Notes under the pieces: generated by a model | Databases searched by the model: none | Seen by the model: the letters and a program-made list of their open reading frames with translations, nothing else | What the model was told of the DNA's origin: nothing | Made by a program: the position numbers and the translations under genes | Source of the DNA: Mesorhizobium sp. M4B.F.Ca.ET.058.02.1.1 | GTDB lineage: Bacteria; Pseudomonadota; Alphaproteobacteria; Rhizobiales; Rhizobiaceae | Length of the DNA: 64,000 nt | Direction of reading: 5' to 3' | Assembly (NCBI RefSeq): GCF_003952505.1 | Contig: NZ_CP034450.1 | Location: 3,162,001 to 3,226,000 of the forward strand | Shown: positions 1-9,664 of the stretch, piece after piece | How positions within the stretch are numbered: the first letter of the stretch is position 1 | Layout: each line of letters begins with the position of its first letter

Positions 1-1
1 C

Positions 2-844
2 AACGAATTGGCGCGGCTGCTCGGCCGAACCTATGTCGATGTCTTCCGCAACATCCCGCTGATCCTCCAGGTCTTCTTCTGGTACGCGATCATCACGCAC
101 CTGCCGACGCCGCGCGCCGCGCACGAAGCCTGGGGCATGCTGCTGACCAGCCGCGGGCTCTACCTCCCTGCTCCCAATGTCGGCGGCGTGGCAATGGCGC
201 TGGCCATTTTGTCGGTGATCGCCGCTGTCGTGCTGCCGGTCTGGCTTGGCCGGACATCGCGGCTCAGCCAACCGGTCGGCGAGCGCCGGACCATCCAGCT
301 CGCCGGCATGGCAACGGCGCTTGCCTGCGCGGTCCTCATCCTGATCGTCGGTCGTCTGCCAGATGCGCCGCTGCTCGACTTCCCTGCCCTGCAAGGCCTC
401 AACCTAAGGGGCGGCCTGCGCATCCCACCAGAGTTTTCCGCGCTCGCGGTCGCCATCGCCATCTATGGCGGCTCCTACATCGCCGAGATCGTCCGCGGCG
501 GCTTCAAGGCGGTCGGCAAGGGCCAGGTGGAGGCGGCACTCTCGCTGGGGCTCAGCCCATGGCGGGTCTTCACGCTGGTCAAGCTGCCGCTTGCTCTGCG
601 CGCCATGCTGCCGATCCTCGCCAACCAGTATGTCTGGCTGATCAAGGCGACGACGATGGGCATCGCAGTCGGCTTCACCGACTTCTTCATGATCGTGGCG
701 CTGACCATCAACCATTCCGGCCAGACGCTTGAGGCGATCGGTATTTTGATGGCGGGCTTCCTGACCATCAACCTCAGCCTCGCCGCAGTGTTCAACCGCA
801 TCAACAAGGCTATTGCCCTCAAGGGCAATCAACTGAGGGGGTGA
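2..844 (+). CDS. amino-acid ABC transporter permease, AapQ/BztB type (5' partial)
   Basis: Inner-membrane permease subunit of a polar amino-acid ABC transporter. The frame is open to the window edge, so the first internal TTG is not a real start; about a third of a ~400-residue AapQ-like protein is missing. The visible part has several hydrophobic segments and the conserved cytoplasmic EAA loop (EAALSLGLSPWRVFTLVKLP), which docks on the ATPase. The next two genes are a second permease and an ATPase in the usual Aap/Bzt order, 3 bp and 10 bp apart, so this is one operon. The substrate is not readable; the downstream hydantoinase and aminotransferase genes suggest an amino acid or cyclic derivative (inference). 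The binding protein should lie just left of the window. Confidence 0.85.
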   Translation, partial: NELARLLGRTYVDVFRNIPLILQVFFWYAIITHLPTPRAAHEAWGMLLTSRGLYLPAPNVGGVAMALAILSVIAAVVLPVWLGRTSRLSQPVGERRTIQLAGMATALACAVLILIVGRLPDAPLLDFPALQGLNLRGGLRIPPEFSALAVAIAIYGGSYIAEIVRGGFKAVGKGQVEAALSLGLSPWRVFTLVKLPLALRAMLPILANQYVWLIKATTMGIAVGFTDFFMIVALTINHSGQTLEAIGILMAGFLTINLSLAAVFNRINKAIALKGNQLRG

Positions 845-847
845 GAG

Positions 848-1927
848 ATGGAAATGGTCTTTGTCGCGCCACCTGCTCCCAGGAGGATCGAGGACCTGAA
901 GCGGCGCTTCTTTGCGACGCCAGTTCAGGCGCTGCTGTCGTTGATCTCCCTGGCGGTAATGGTCTTCCTTGCCTGGAAGTTGCTCAACTGGGCGATCTTC
1001 TCAGCTGTTTTCACGACAAGCGGCGGCCCTGAAGCCTGCCAGGCGGCGGCGGGAGCCTGCTGGTCGGTCATCGCCGCAAGATGGCGGATCATCCTGTTCG
1101 GCCTTTATCCTTTTGAGGAGCAATGGCGCTCGGCGCTCGCCTGCGTCGCCGTGGTGGTGATGACGGTTCTGAGCTGCATGCCGGCCTTCTGGACCGGGCG
1201 CCGCATCGCGCTGGTCTGGGGCGCCGGAACGGCCCTCTATTACATGCTGATGAAGGGCGGGGTACTTGGCCTCGCCTATGTCGGCGAGGAAGCATGGGGC
1301 GGGCTGGCGCTGACCCTCTTCATCTTCGTGACCACCTGCCTGATCGGCTTCCCGCTGGCGATCTGCCTGGCCTTGCTGCGCCGGTCGGAACTGCCGTGGA
1401 TATCGCGGACCACCGGCATCATCATCGACTCGGTCCGCTCGCTGCCGCTGATCTCGATCCTCTTCACCTTCGCAATCGTCCTGCCGTTCGCGCTGCCGCA
1501 GTGGCTGGCGGGCGACAAGCTGTACCGGGTAATCCTGGGCTCGGCCCTGTTCTTCTCCGCCTACCAGGCGGAGATCGTCAGAGGCGGCCTGCAGGGCGTT
1601 CCCAACGGACAGGAAGAGGCCGCCATGGCACTCGGCATGAGCTATTGGCAGCGCATCGGCCGCATCCTTCTGCCGCAGGCCATGCGCAACGCGCTGCCGG
1701 CCACGATCAACCAGTTCGTCATCTCGTTCAAGGAGACCTCGCTGGTGGTCATTGTCGGCTTCTTCGAGATCCTGGCGTCGGGCAACGCCGCCTACGGAAC
1801 CGGCGAGTGGCGCTTCGCCTATGTCGAGGTCTACGCCTTCATCGCCTTCATCTACTTCGTCTTCGTTTTCAGCCTGTCCCGCTACGGCGCCTTTCTCGAG
1901 CGCCGCATGTCGGTCGGCGAACGCTAG
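848..1927 (+). CDS. amino-acid ABC transporter permease, AapM/BztC type
   Basis: Second inner-membrane permease, 359 aa, partner of the preceding subunit. It has an N-terminal membrane segment near residues 25-50, a loop, then the core permease domain (about 140-350) with the EAA motif ([20 protein letters not shown]). Length and two-part architecture fit AapM/BztC, which carry a large insert between the first membrane helix and the core. The ATG is preceded by GAGAG a few bases upstream. It lies between the other permease (stop 3 bp upstream) and the ATPase (ATG 10 bp downstream). Family assignment is firm; transported amino acids are unknown. Confidence 0.88.
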   Translation: MEMVFVAPPAPRRIEDLKRRFFATPVQALLSLISLAVMVFLAWKLLNWAIFSAVFTTSGGPEACQAAAGACWSVIAARWRIILFGLYPFEEQWRSALACVAVVVMTVLSCMPAFWTGRRIALVWGAGTALYYMLMKGGVLGLAYVGEEAWGGLALTLFIFVTTCLIGFPLAICLALLRRSELPWISRTTGIIIDSVRSLPLISILFTFAIVLPFALPQWLAGDKLYRVILGSALFFSAYQAEIVRGGLQGVPNGQEEAAMALGMSYWQRIGRILLPQAMRNALPATINQFVISFKETSLVVIVGFFEILASGNAAYGTGEWRFAYVEVYAFIAFIYFVFVFSLSRYGAFLERRMSVGER

Positions 1928-1937
1928 GGAGGCCCGC

Positions 1938-2702
1938 ATGACCATAGGCAATTCGGATGAATCCGGCGGGCCCGCGGTCCGCATCGAGAACCTCGACAAA
2001 TATTACGGAGCCTTCCACGCGCTGCGGAACATAGATCTTTCCGTGGGGCAGGGAGAGAGGATCGTCGTCTGCGGTCCCTCCGGCTCCGGCAAGTCCACCA
2101 TGATCCGCTGCATCAACCGGCTCGAGCAGCACAATGGCGGCCGCATCACCGTGCTCGGCACCGAACTCAACGACGATGTCGGCAACATCGACGAGATCAG
2201 GCGGGAGGTCGGCATGGTGTTCCAGCACTTCAACCTGTTCCCGCATATGACGGTGCTGGAGAACTGCATGCTTGCGCCGATGATCGTGCGCAAGCATGCG
2301 CGCGCGGAGGTCGAGGCGACCGCACGGCGCTATCTGGAGAAGGTCCGCATCCCCGAGCAGGCGATGAAGTTTCCCGGCCAGCTCTCCGGCGGCCAGCAGC
2401 AGCGGGTGGCGATCGCGCGTGCCCTTTGCATGCAGCCGCAGATCATGCTGTTCGACGAGCCGACCTCGGCGCTCGATCCGGAAATGATCTCCGAAGTGCT
2501 GGACGTCATGGTCACGCTCGCCTCCGAAGGCATGACGATGATCTGCGTCACGCATGAGATGGGCTTCGCGCGCCGGGTCGCCGACCGGGTGATCTTCATG
2601 GACGCCGGCGAGATCGTCGAGCAGGCGCCGCCGGAGCAATTCTTCGCCGGCTCCGAGAACGAGCGCACGCGGCAGTTCCTGTCGCAAGTGCTGGGTCATT
2701 GA
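1938..2702 (+). CDS. amino-acid ABC transporter ATP-binding protein, AapP/GlnQ type
   Basis: Cytoplasmic ATPase that drives the two permeases upstream. 254 aa. Walker [10 protein letters not shown] at about residues 46-54, Q-loop [10 protein letters not shown] near 94, signature LSGGQQQ near 149, Walker [13 protein letters not shown] near 169, and a switch His in [10 protein letters not shown]. The start was placed at ATG 1938 (MTIGNSDES...), 10 bp after the permease stop with AGGGAGG in between; the frame stays open further upstream inside the permease gene, but homologues start near here. It completes an AapQMP-like module. Confidence 0.92.
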   Translation: MTIGNSDESGGPAVRIENLDKYYGAFHALRNIDLSVGQGERIVVCGPSGSGKSTMIRCINRLEQHNGGRITVLGTELNDDVGNIDEIRREVGMVFQHFNLFPHMTVLENCMLAPMIVRKHARAEVEATARRYLEKVRIPEQAMKFPGQLSGGQQQRVAIARALCMQPQIMLFDEPTSALDPEMISEVLDVMVTLASEGMTMICVTHEMGFARRVADRVIFMDAGEIVEQAPPEQFFAGSENERTRQFLSQVLGH

Positions 2703-2766
2703 ACGGCATTCGGGAAGATGCAACGTTCCGCAGCTGCACGCCGCCAGCTATCTCCCGGGTATTTCG

Positions 2767-4173
2767 ATGACTGATCCCACCGCCGTGCTGAGCGAGATTC
2801 TCGGGCCGAAAGGCTGGCTTTCGGGCAGCGATTCCGAGCCCTACCAGCGCGACTGGCTCAACCGTTACGGCGTGCCACCGCTTGGCGTCGCCAGACCGGC
2901 GAGCACCGCCGAAGTGGCTGCGGTGGTCAACGTGTGTCGGGAGGCTGGGCTGGCGGTGGTGCCGCAAGGCGGCAACACCGGGCTTTGCGGCGGCGCCGTC
3001 GCGGAGCAGCCCAACGCGGTGATCGTCTCGCTGTCGCGCATGGCGGCGATCGGCAAACCGGACCTCGACAGCGGCTCGATCATCGTCGAGGCGGGCGTCG
3101 TGCTCGCCGCGCTACACGAGGCGCTGGAGCCGCACGGCCTGATGTTCCCGATGCATCTCGGAGCGGAAGGCAGCGCCAGGATCGGCGGCCTGATCGGCAC
3201 CAATGCCGGCGGCAGCCTCGCATTCCGCTACGGCATGATGCAGGACCTGGTGCTCGGGCTCGAGCTCGTGACCCCGGACGGGGTGGTGTGGGACGGGCTG
3301 CGCGCGGTGCAGAAGGACAATGCCGGCTATCAGCTGCGCAAACTGTTCTGCGGCGCGGAAGGCACGCTCGGCATCGTGACGCGCGCGGGGCTCAGGCTCT
3401 ACCCGACGCCAAAACAGCAGGCGGGCGCGCTCCTGGTCCTGCCCGACTTTGCCGCCGCCGTCTCCTTCGGCGCTTTCCTGCGCGGCGAGGCCGGCGAATT
3501 CCTCACCGGGCTCGAATTCTTCTGCGATCTCGGCCTGGAGCTGGCGCTCAAGCATGTTCCCGATCTCACCTACCAGTTGGAGACAAGGGGCGACGTCTAT
3601 CTGCTCGTCGAGCTGGCTTCGGGTTCGCCTCGGGTTCCCCTGGACGGAATCCTGAACTCGGCGCTGGAATGGGGCATGGAGCAAGGCCTGGTGCTCGACG
3701 GCGCGCTGGCGACATCGGGCGCGCACCGGGCCCAGTTCTGGCGACTGCGCGAGGAACAGCCGGAGGGACAGCGGCTGGAGGGCGAGCAGCTCAAGCATGA
3801 CATCTCGGTGCCGCCGGGCGCCATCGCCCGTTTCATCGAGGCGGGCGCCCGGGTCTGCCAAGACATCCTGCCCGGCGTGCGGATCAACCCGTTCGGGCAT
3901 CTCGGCGACGGCAACATCCACTACAATCTGTCGCCGCCGGAAGGCCGTGCCGATTTCGACGGCAAGGCCGGGCGGTTGGCCGAAGCACTGTCGGCGCTCG
4001 CCACGGAGATGGGCGGCAGCTTCGCAGCCGAGCATGGGCTTGGCCGCGCCAAGATCGCCATGGCCGATCGCAATCGCGATGCGGTGGAGCGGGACCTGAT
4101 GGCGCGGCTGAAGGGCGCGCTCGATCCAAAGGGCACCATGAACCCCGGCGTTCTGGTGCGCCCGCCACTGTAA
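2767..4173 (+). CDS. FAD-binding oxidoreductase, GlcD / D-2-hydroxyglutarate dehydrogenase family
   Basis: 468 aa flavoprotein of the FAD_binding_4 / FAD-oxidase C family, which oxidises 2-hydroxyacids such as D-lactate, glycolate or D-2-hydroxyglutarate to 2-oxoacids. The FAD PCMH domain covers about residues 40-215, with the pyrophosphate-binding motif PQGGNTGLCGGA near 63-74. The C-terminal cap has the metal/substrate motif HLGDGNIHYN and the family ending EHGLGRAK...DPKGTMNPG. Length matches D2HGDH-type enzymes. It begins 64 bp after the transporter ATPase on the same strand. In this operon it could oxidise a hydroxyacid made by the neighbouring enzymes (inference); exact substrate unknown. 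Confidence 0.88.
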   Translation: MTDPTAVLSEILGPKGWLSGSDSEPYQRDWLNRYGVPPLGVARPASTAEVAAVVNVCREAGLAVVPQGGNTGLCGGAVAEQPNAVIVSLSRMAAIGKPDLDSGSIIVEAGVVLAALHEALEPHGLMFPMHLGAEGSARIGGLIGTNAGGSLAFRYGMMQDLVLGLELVTPDGVVWDGLRAVQKDNAGYQLRKLFCGAEGTLGIVTRAGLRLYPTPKQQAGALLVLPDFAAAVSFGAFLRGEAGEFLTGLEFFCDLGLELALKHVPDLTYQLETRGDVYLLVELASGSPRVPLDGILNSALEWGMEQGLVLDGALATSGAHRAQFWRLREEQPEGQRLEGEQLKHDISVPPGAIARFIEAGARVCQDILPGVRINPFGHLGDGNIHYNLSPPEGRADFDGKAGRLAEALSALATEMGGSFAAEHGLGRAKIAMADRNRDAVERDLMARLKGALDPKGTMNPGVLVRPPL

Positions 4174-4290
4174 AGAAAAACTTTCGAATGGACCGCATTT
4201 CTTGATTTCGTCCCGGCCTGCCTGCGTGCAGGTATAGATCCGAAGAGGCAGGCTCGATCCGCTTGCCGCCAATCGTGAGGATGCCGAAGC

Positions 4291-5961
4291 ATGGTCCGCA
4301 ATGGCGGTCACCTTCTTGTCGAGTGCCTGATCGCGCTTGGCGCGAGCAAGAGCTTCGGCGTTCCCGGCGAAAGCTATCTCGCCGTCCTCGACGCGCTGCA
4401 CGACACCCATGGCAAGCTCGACTACGTGCTTTGCCGCAACGAGGGCGGCGCGGCGTTCATGGCCTCCGCCTATGGCAAGCTGACGGGCTCGCCCGGTATC
4501 TGCTTCGTGACGCGCGGCCCGGGCGTGACCAATGCCAGCATCGGCGTGCATACGGCCATGCAAGACAGCTCTCCGATGATCCTCTTCGTCGGCCAGGTCG
4601 GCACCGACATGAAAGGGCGCGAGGCCTTCCAGGAGATCGACTACCGCGCGGTGTTCGGAACGGTCGCCAAATGGGCGGTCGAGATCGATGACGTCTCGCG
4701 TCTGCCGGAGATCGTGGCGCGGGCCTGGACCACCGCCCTGACCGGGCGGCCCGGCCCGGTTGTGATCGCGCTGCCTGAAGACATGCTCACCACCCTGACC
4801 GAGGCCGCGCCGCTCACCAGGCCGGCCGCGATCTTCGAGCCGGCACCGTCAGCGGAAGCGCTCGCCTCGGCGTTCAAGCTGCTGACGGGAGCCGAAAGGC
4901 CGGTGCTGCTGATGGGTGGCACCAACTGGACGGCGGAGGGACGCACAGCGCTGCAGGCTTTCGCCGAGGCCTCCGACATCCCTGTCGTGGCGGCCTTCCG
5001 CTATCAGGACCGGTTCGACAATCATTCGCCGGCCTTCGTCGGCGAGGCCGGCGTCGGCATGGTAGCGCATGTCAGGAACCTGATCCGCGAAGCGGACGTG
5101 ATCCTGGCTATCAATGTCCGCTTCGGCGAGATGACGACGGACGGCTACACGCTGCTGTCGGTACCGGTGCCGCGGCAAAAGCTGATCCATGTGCATGGCT
5201 CCGACCGCGAGATCGGCAAGATCTATGTGCCGACGATCGGCATCCATGCCGGCCCGAACGCCTTTGCCAAGGCGCTGACCCCGGTCAAAGGCGGCTGGGC
5301 CGACTGGCGGGCATCCGCGCGCAAGGCCTATGAAGACACATTCGCGGCGCCCGTCCAGCCCGGCCCGGTGGACATGGTGCAGGTTGCCGCCTGGCTGCGC
5401 GACACCTTGCCGGCCGATGTCATCCTCACCAACGGCGCCGGCAATTTCACGGTATGGCCGAACAAGTTCTTCAAGTTCGGGCCGGAGGCGCGGCTGCTTG
5501 CTCCGCAGTCGGGCGCGATGGGTTACGGCCTGCCGGCGGCGATCGCGGCCAAGGTCGCGTTTCCGCAGCGAACGGTCGTCTGCTTTGCCGGTGACGGCGA
5601 CTTCCAGATGAACTGCCAGGAACTCGGAACCGCCATGCAGGCGGGCGCGCAGCCGATCGTGCTGATCCTCAACAACGGCATCTACGGCACCATCCGCGCG
5701 CACCAGGAGCGCAACTATCCGGCCCGCGTTTCCGGGACCTCGCTCGAGAACCCGGACTTCGTGACGCTGGCGATGGCCTATGGCTTCCACGCCGAGCGGG
5801 TAGAGTCGACGGAAGATTTCGCCGCCTCGTTCGGCCGCGCGCTTAGCTCCGCGACCGGCGCCGTTCTCGACATCGCCATTTCGCCCGAAGCGCTCACGCC
5901 CCGGCAGACCCTTTCCCAGATGCGCGACGCCGCGCTCGCTTCCCAGAAGGCCAAGGCATGA
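4291..5961 (+). CDS. thiamine-diphosphate-dependent enzyme, acetolactate synthase-like
   Basis: 556 aa with the three-domain layout of the POX/acetolactate-synthase superfamily: N-terminal pyrimidine-binding domain (SFGVPGESYLAVLDAL, with the activating Glu in NEGGAAFMASAYG), central domain around residues 190-330, and C-terminal diphosphate domain with the GDG...NN metal motif (GDGDFQMN ... ILNNGIYGTIRAHQ). Such enzymes decarboxylate or ligate 2-oxoacids; the precise reaction is not deducible. It is unlikely to be the anabolic IlvB, because no small regulatory subunit follows and it sits in a catabolic operon. Its stop overlaps the hydantoinase A start by four bases (ATGA), implying translational coupling. 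A 117-bp gap precedes it. Confidence 0.87.
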   Translation: MVRNGGHLLVECLIALGASKSFGVPGESYLAVLDALHDTHGKLDYVLCRNEGGAAFMASAYGKLTGSPGICFVTRGPGVTNASIGVHTAMQDSSPMILFVGQVGTDMKGREAFQEIDYRAVFGTVAKWAVEIDDVSRLPEIVARAWTTALTGRPGPVVIALPEDMLTTLTEAAPLTRPAAIFEPAPSAEALASAFKLLTGAERPVLLMGGTNWTAEGRTALQAFAEASDIPVVAAFRYQDRFDNHSPAFVGEAGVGMVAHVRNLIREADVILAINVRFGEMTTDGYTLLSVPVPRQKLIHVHGSDREIGKIYVPTIGIHAGPNAFAKALTPVKGGWADWRASARKAYEDTFAAPVQPGPVDMVQVAAWLRDTLPADVILTNGAGNFTVWPNKFFKFGPEARLLAPQSGAMGYGLPAAIAAKVAFPQRTVVCFAGDGDFQMNCQELGTAMQAGAQPIVLILNNGIYGTIRAHQERNYPARVSGTSLENPDFVTLAMAYGFHAERVESTEDFAASFGRALSSATGAVLDIAISPEALTPRQTLSQMRDAALASQKAKA

Positions 5962-8051
5962 CCTCCAGAACTGACGACATCCGTCTCGGCGCGGACATCG
6001 GCGGCACCTTCACCGACATCGCCCTAGACATCAGGGGGACGCTGTTCTCGACCAAGGTGCTGACCAACTATTCGGCGCCCGAGCAGGCGATCCTAGACGG
6101 CATCGCCATCGTGACCCGCGATGCCGGCATCTCGCCTTCCGAAATCGGCATCATCATCCACGGCACGACGCTGGCGACCAATGCGCTGATCGAGCGGCGC
6201 GGCGCGAGGACCGCGCTGGTCACGACCGAGGGGTTCCGCGACGTGATCGAGATGCGGACGGAGAACCGCTTCGAACAGTATGATCTCAACCTGCAACTGC
6301 CGACGCCGCTGATCCCGCGCGAGGACCGTTTCACGGTCAAGGGCCGCATCGGCGCCGAAGGCCAGGAGTTGCAGCCGCTCGACGAGGCAGCGCTGGAGGA
6401 AATCGCTGATCGGATCGCGGCGGCCAATTTCGGCTCGGTGGCGATCGGCTTCATCCATGCCTACGCCAATCCGGACCACGAGCGCCGTGCCCGCGAAGTC
6501 CTCTCGCGAAAACTTAGCATCCCGATCTCGATCAGCGCCGAGGTGTCGCCGCAGATGCGCGAGTTCGAGCGCTTCAACACGGTCTGCGCCAACGCCTATG
6601 TGCGGCCGCAGATGGCCGACTACCTCGCCCGCCTGCAGATCCGCCTGAAGGAGATGGGCGCCGACTGCCCGGTGTTCATGATCCATTCGGGCGGCGGCCT
6701 GATCTCAGTGGAGACCGCCTCGGAATTCCCGGTGCGGCTGGTCGAATCCGGACCGGCCGGCGGCGCCATCTTCGCGGCCGACATCGCAAGGCGCTTCGGC
6801 CTGGAAAAGGTCGTCTCCTACGACATGGGCGGCACCACCGCCAAGATCTGCCTGATCGAGGACTATGCGCCGCGCACGGCAAGGACCTTCGAGGTGGCGC
6901 GCACCTACCGCTTCTGCAAGGGATCGGGCATGCCGATCTCTATTCCCGTGATCGAGATGATCGAGATCGGTGCCGGCGGCGGCTCCATCGCCTGGGTCGA
7001 CGCCATGGGCCGCATCCAGACCGGGCCCGAAAGCGCCGGATCGGAGCCAGGTCCGGCCTGCTACGGCCGCGGCGGCAAGCGTCCGGCGATCACCGACGCC
7101 GACCTTGTGCTCGGCAAGCTCGATCCTGACAATTTCGCCGGCGGCGCGATCAAGCTCGATACCTCTGCCTCCGAGCAGGCGATCCTGCGCGTCGGCGAGC
7201 GGCTGTCACTCAACGCGATGTCGACCGCCTTCGGCATCTGCGAAGTGGTGGACGAGAACATGGCCAATGCCGCCCGCGTCCATGCCGTCGAAAACGGCAA
7301 GAACATCTCCGACAATCTGATGATCGCCTTCGGCGGCGCCGCGCCCCTCCACGCGGCAAGGCTGTGCGAGAAGCTCGGCATCGACCAGTGCATCGTCCCC
7401 AAGGGCGCCGGCGTCGGGTCGGCGATCGGTTTCCTGAAGGCGCCATTCGGCTACGAGGCGCTGGCCTCTAAGCTGACGCGGCTGTCGCGGTTCACGCCTT
7501 CCGAGGTCAACGCCCTGCTCGCCGATCTCAAGGCGTCGGCCGAGGGCTTCGTGCGAACCGGCGCCAGCGGCAGGATCGCCTGCGAGATCACCGCCTTCAT
7601 GCGCTACGCCGGCCAGGGCTGGGAAATTCCCGTGGCGCTGGCGGACGAGCCGTTCGGCGACGATGCCGTAGCAAGGCTGAAGGAGCTGTTCGAGACGAAC
7701 TACCAGCGCTTCTTCGGCCGCGCCATCGAGGGGCTCGACGGGCTGGAGATCGAGATCGTCACCTGGTCGGTCAAGGCGACGGATGTTCGCCCGGCCGTCG
7801 CCAGGCATGAACTTACCGCCGGCAAGCGGTCGAGTGAAGCAGTCACCACCCGGGCTGTCTTCGATCCGGCGAGCGGCGCGCCGCAGACCTATGGCATCAT
7901 CGACCGTGAGACGCTTTGCGCCGGCGATCGCGTGGCCGGGCCGGCGGTCATCGTCGAGCGCGAGACCTCCACCGTCATCACCACCAGCTTCGATGCCGTC
8001 ATCCAGAGCGACGGCGCGATCCTTCTCATCCGCAAAGGCGGCCAGGCATGA
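5958..8051 (+). CDS. hyuA: hydantoinase/5-oxoprolinase subunit A (HyuA family)
   Basis: ATP-dependent cyclic-amide hydrolase, large subunit; family members open hydantoins, N-methylhydantoin or 5-oxoproline, or carboxylate ketones. 697 aa. The N-terminal HydA domain has the ATPase motif LGADIGGTFTDIALD (residues ~10-24) and TTLATNALIERRGA. The central domain has RLVESGPAGGAIFAA and YDMGGTTAKICLIE, followed by GAGGGSIAWVD. Start and stop both overlap neighbours by ATGA, coupling it to the ThDP enzyme and subunit B. The A/B split is the bacterial HyuA/HyuB arrangement. The residues that separate hydantoinase, oxoprolinase and acetone-carboxylase activities cannot be resolved by eye. Confidence 0.9.
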   Translation: MTSRTDDIRLGADIGGTFTDIALDIRGTLFSTKVLTNYSAPEQAILDGIAIVTRDAGISPSEIGIIIHGTTLATNALIERRGARTALVTTEGFRDVIEMRTENRFEQYDLNLQLPTPLIPREDRFTVKGRIGAEGQELQPLDEAALEEIADRIAAANFGSVAIGFIHAYANPDHERRAREVLSRKLSIPISISAEVSPQMREFERFNTVCANAYVRPQMADYLARLQIRLKEMGADCPVFMIHSGGGLISVETASEFPVRLVESGPAGGAIFAADIARRFGLEKVVSYDMGGTTAKICLIEDYAPRTARTFEVARTYRFCKGSGMPISIPVIEMIEIGAGGGSIAWVDAMGRIQTGPESAGSEPGPACYGRGGKRPAITDADLVLGKLDPDNFAGGAIKLDTSASEQAILRVGERLSLNAMSTAFGICEVVDENMANAARVHAVENGKNISDNLMIAFGGAAPLHAARLCEKLGIDQCIVPKGAGVGSAIGFLKAPFGYEALASKLTRLSRFTPSEVNALLADLKASAEGFVRTGASGRIACEITAFMRYAGQGWEIPVALADEPFGDDAVARLKELFETNYQRFFGRAIEGLDGLEIEIVTWSVKATDVRPAVARHELTAGKRSSEAVTTRAVFDPASGAPQTYGIIDRETLCAGDRVAGPAVIVERETSTVITTSFDAVIQSDGAILLIRKGGQA

Positions 8052-9664
8052 GCGACATTGGCGAAATCCGCATGCAGGTGATGTGGAACCGGTTGATCTC
8101 GGTGGTCGAGGAGCAGGCGCTTACCCTACTTCGCACCGCTTTTTCGACCTCGGTGCGCGAGTCCGGCGACCTGTCGGCGGGCGTGTTCGACCCGCGCGGC
8201 CAGATGCTGGCGCAGGCGGTCACCGGCACGCCTGGCCACGTCAACACCATGGCCGAGGCCGTGCTGCATTTCATGAACGCGATCCCGCGCGAGGAGATGT
8301 TCGAGGGCGACACCTACGTCACCAACGATCCCTGGCAGGGCACCGGCCATCTGCACGACATCACCATGGTGTCGCCGTCGTTCCTGAATGGCGAGCTGGT
8401 GGCGTTCTTCGCCTGCACGGCGCATGTCGTGGATGTCGGCGGGCGCGGCTTCGGCGCCGACGCCAAGTCGGTTTACGAGGAAGGCATCCAGATCCCGATC
8501 ATGAAGTTCGCGGAGATGGGCAAGGTCAATCTCGACCTCGTCAGGTTGCTGCGCGCCAATGTCCGCGAACCGAACCAGGTGGTCGGCGACTTCTATTCGC
8601 TGGCCGCCTGCAACGAGGTCGGCCACCGGCGCCTCGTCGACATGATGAGGGAGATCGGGCTGGCGTCGCTGGATGGGCTCGGCGACTTCATCTTCTCGCG
8701 CACCCGCGACGCCATGCTCGACCGCATCAAGGCGCTGCCCAAGGGAAGCTGGTCGAACGAGCTGGTGACCGATGGCTATGACGAGCCGGTCAAGCTTGCC
8801 GCCACGGTTTCGGTCCGCGATGATCATGTCGAGGTCGATTTCACCGGCACCGACCCGATGAGCCGCTGGGGCATCAACTGTCCGATCATCTACAGCAAGG
8901 CCTATGCCTGCTACGCCCTGAAATGCGTGGTGGCGCCCGACATTCCGAACAATGCCGCTTCGCTGGCCTTCTTCACTGTGTCGTCGCCGGTCAACATCCT
9001 GAACGCCGTGCGGCCGGCGCCGGTGGCGCTGCGCCACATCTTCGGCCATATGGTCCCAGACCTCGTGCTCGGTGCGATTTCCCAGGCGCTTCCCGGCAAG
9101 ATCCTCTCGGAAGGCGCCGGTGCGCTGTGGAACATCCACATCTCGGCGCGGCCGGTCGCGGGCGGTTCGGGTCGTCGCGCCGAGGTGCTGATGTTCAACT
9201 CGGGCGGCATGGGCGCCCGCCCCGAGCTTGATGGCCTATCAGCGACGGCCTTCCCGTCGGGCGTGCACACGATGCCGATCGAGGCGACGGAGCATACCGG
9301 GCCGATCGTTATCTGGCGCAAGGAACTGCGCCCGAACTCCGGCGGCGACGGCGAATTCCGCGGCGGCCTGGGACAGGTCATCGAGATCGAGGCGACCGAC
9401 GGCCATGAATTCGACTTCTCGGCCATGTTCGACCGCGTCAACCATCCGCCGCGCGGGCGCAATGGCGGCAGGCCCGGCGTTGCCGGGGTGGTCAAGCTGG
9501 ACGACGGCACGATGATGCGGCCGAAGGGCTGGCAGCATGTTCCGGCCGGGCGCCGGCTGATCCTGGAATTGCCGGGCGGCGGCGGTTATGGCGATCCGGC
9601 CAGGCGCGACGCCGCCGCGCGGGCGAACGACCGATCCAAGGGTTACATCTCGGAGAACGACTGA
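8048..9664 (+). CDS. hyuB: hydantoinase/5-oxoprolinase subunit B (HyuB family)
   Basis: Second subunit of the HyuAB cyclic-amide hydrolase, 538 aa. It starts at ATG 8048, which overlaps the subunit A stop (ATGA); the frame is open upstream but the protein MSDIGEIRMQVMWNRL begins as HyuB proteins do. Hydantoinase_B motifs include STSVRESGDLSAGVFDPRG, TGTPGHVNTM and FVTNDPWQG-like YVTNDPWQGTGHLHDIT (metal/nucleotide region), with a Gly-rich C-terminus GGGGYGDPA. Its TGA overlaps the next ATG (TGATG). HyuA and HyuB are expected to form one hetero-oligomer. Confidence 0.9.
   Translation: MSDIGEIRMQVMWNRLISVVEEQALTLLRTAFSTSVRESGDLSAGVFDPRGQMLAQAVTGTPGHVNTMAEAVLHFMNAIPREEMFEGDTYVTNDPWQGTGHLHDITMVSPSFLNGELVAFFACTAHVVDVGGRGFGADAKSVYEEGIQIPIMKFAEMGKVNLDLVRLLRANVREPNQVVGDFYSLAACNEVGHRRLVDMMREIGLASLDGLGDFIFSRTRDAMLDRIKALPKGSWSNELVTDGYDEPVKLAATVSVRDDHVEVDFTGTDPMSRWGINCPIIYSKAYACYALKCVVAPDIPNNAASLAFFTVSSPVNILNAVRPAPVALRHIFGHMVPDLVLGAISQALPGKILSEGAGALWNIHISARPVAGGSGRRAEVLMFNSGGMGARPELDGLSATAFPSGVHTMPIEATEHTGPIVIWRKELRPNSGGDGEFRGGLGQVIEIEATDGHEFDFSAMFDRVNHPPRGRNGGRPGVAGVVKLDDGTMMRPKGWQHVPAGRRLILELPGGGGYGDPARRDAAARANDRSKGYISEND

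Noticed and set aside
1001..1999. Long minus-strand frames antisense to the permease, HyuAB, rha and murA genes
   Set aside because: They mirror the third-position GC bias of the real genes, are Arg/Asp/Ala-rich without domains, and overlap clearly conserved proteins.
4291..5961. Anabolic acetolactate synthase ilvB
   Set aside because: No small subunit gene follows and it is embedded in a catabolic operon; only the ThDP family is supported.
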